Source: an uncultured Desulfobacterales bacterium
Lineage (GTDB): Bacteria; Desulfobacterota; Desulfobacteria; Desulfobacterales; JAFDCJ01
Length of the DNA stretch: 5,735 nt
Direction of reading: 5' to 3'
NCBI GenBank assembly: GCA_945787595.1
Contig: CALZJV010000505.1
Span: 1 to 5,735, forward strand
Positions within the stretch are counted from its first letter, which is position 1. Each line of letters opens with the position of its first letter. The notes below the pieces were generated by a model. That model was not told the origin of the DNA. It did not search any database and saw only the letters and a program-made list of their open reading frames with translations. Positions 5,007 through 5,735 of this stretch are shown here, in pieces. A program made the translations under genes and the position numbers.

Positions 5007-5557
5007 CTTTCACCAAAACTGGATCGTATTGACGCGCAAGGCTCAATTCCATCGCGAGATCAATAACGCGCTACTCAATAATACATACCAAGTATCGCCG
5101 ATATTATCAAATTAATGAATGTTATTTTGAGAGATTTCAGATTTCATAAGTGCGCACGCCTCATATGTATAATATTTTCCGGGAACCCAATATGTAATTT
5201 GGGGATTTTGTAGATTGGGTTAAATAAGCTGAAATTTCGCTATAGGAAAACTTGGGATATCACAACAGAAAACCAAATATCAAGTGATGGTGATAAATTG
5301 AGACTATCCAGACTTCGCATAAAATTGTGATATGCTGTGAAATTAGCTCCAAATTTGTTGGAGTTCAGAGTGCAGATTTCTTGCCATTCTCAACAATTCG
5401 ACTGTTATCGAAATATGTGATGATAAGCTTTGGATATCATACGATTTTTAGAGTTGTCAATTTTAAACATTGATAGCAGCTATATGAAATTCAAGCCCTC
5501 ATTATGAGCAGCTGTTGCGACTGCCTCTTCCATAAACGTGATATAACTGATCTGCAA
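5007..5557. other. AT-rich intergenic region with scattered inverted repeats, no gene seen
   Basis: About 550 bp between the transpeptidase gene and the partial gene at the right edge. Stop codons are dense in all frames and no ribosome site plus open frame stands out. Small inverted repeats are present: AACCCAAT/ATTGGGTT (5184-5191 and 5214-5221) and CTCCAA/TTGGAG (5347-5352 and 5358-5363). Neither has a following T-run. The promoter of the envelope cluster should be at the left end and the terminator of the right-hand gene at the right end, but neither is clear. Confidence 0.5.
5082..5110 (-). promoter_or_regulatory. Possible promoter of the envelope gene cluster
   Basis: On the minus strand TTGATA (5110-5105), one mismatch to the -35 consensus, is followed after exactly 17 nt by TATGTA (5087-5082), a poor -10. 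It lies about 75 bp before the start of the LysM-YkuD-SPOR gene. Weak evidence, from base matches only. Confidence 0.22.
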
Positions 5558-5735
5558 TCAGATATCTAAAATTTCAAAAACCTGCTCGTTCACAGGCTTC
5601 GTATCATCCATCCATGTTTCACGAATGCTGCGAACTAGTGTCTGGTAGGTTCCGGACTCCTTGCTTTTATAATTGTCCAGATCTTCAATAGTCCTGAAGT
5701 GCATTATAGCCCCATATTGAGATGAATTAGTTTTG
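5558..5735 (-). CDS. Unidentified protein, C-terminal 58 residues (5' end outside window)
   Basis: The minus-strand frame is open from the window edge to TGA 5558-5560. It encodes a soluble, mixed-charge tail including MHFRTIEDLDNYKSKESGTY, then SIRETWMDDTKPVNEQVFEI and LDI, without membrane segments. A strand-helix-helix-strand pattern ending in a short hydrophobic strand (VFEILDI) would suit a small alpha/beta fold such as a ferredoxin-like barrel, but I do not recognise the family. An ATG at 5702-5704 inside it, with GGGG five bases upstream, could make a 48-residue gene, but the open frame running to the edge favours a truncated longer gene. The stop codon overlaps a small inverted repeat (ATCTG/CAGAT). 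Confidence 0.55.
   Translation of the reverse strand, partial: KTNSSQYGAIMHFRTIEDLDNYKSKESGTYQTLVRSIRETWMDDTKPVNEQVFEILDI

Noticed and set aside
5184..5221. AACCCAAT/ATTGGGTT inverted repeat as an insertion-sequence end or terminator
   Set aside because: Only 8 bp with a 22-nt loop in AT-rich DNA, no T-run, no transposase and no duplicated flanks.
5485..5560. Second UGA-selenocysteine candidate: the TGA at 5558-5560 is followed by 25 open codons in frame (including MEEAVATAAHNEGLNFI)
   Set aside because: No redox or active-site context at the TGA, no SECIS-like hairpin with a G-containing loop at the right distance, and FEILDI is a plausible natural C-terminus. A run of 25 open codons is expected by chance.

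Overview
The window looks like chromosomal DNA from a Gram-negative anaerobe, most likely a sulfate-reducing or syntrophic deltaproteobacterium (Desulfobacterota). Three things point there: a rhodanese-like protein with an apparent in-frame selenocysteine codon, two lipoprotein-type YkuD L,D-transpeptidases next to an Lpp-like murein lipoprotein (so an outer membrane is present), and short GAACCCTGAACC-type intergenic repeats. The lineage is an inference; there is no rRNA or marker gene here. Every recognisable gene lies on the minus strand, apart from one decayed reverse-transcriptase fragment on the plus strand.

Left edge (1-317): the 5' part of a small rhodanese-domain gene. A conventional gene caller would stop it at the TGA at 120-122, but the same frame continues with unmistakable rhodanese sequence to the window edge. 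The RNA just after the UGA folds into a two-part hairpin with a GGUCA apical loop, as expected of a bacterial SECIS element. The gene should be annotated as a selenoprotein. Between it and the next gene (399-833) there is no gene, but there are palindromes and an imperfect pair of inverted repeats enclosing about 180 bp.

834-1389: a small exported protein of unknown function with an HExxH zinc-protease-like motif. It is broken by an exact 22-bp tandem duplication that shifts the frame just before the motif. Removing one copy restores one clean 177-residue frame. Between this gene and the next cluster lies mostly non-coding DNA with a short remnant of a group II intron-type reverse transcriptase (about 1710-1800, plus strand).

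2122-5006: a cell-envelope cluster, transcribed right to left: a LysM-YkuD-SPOR lipoprotein L,D-transpeptidase, then an alanine-rich Lpp/OprI-like lipoprotein with a C-terminal lysine, then a TPR/coiled-coil/YkuD lipoprotein. In enterobacteria YkuD enzymes attach the C-terminal lysine of Lpp to peptidoglycan, so the cluster reads as substrate plus candidate anchoring enzymes for tethering the outer membrane to the wall. A strong 10-bp stem hairpin directly after the lipoprotein stop codon may stabilise or limit the transcript.

5007-5557 is AT-rich with no gene seen. The right edge (5558-5735) holds the last 58 codons of an unidentified gene that enters from outside the window.
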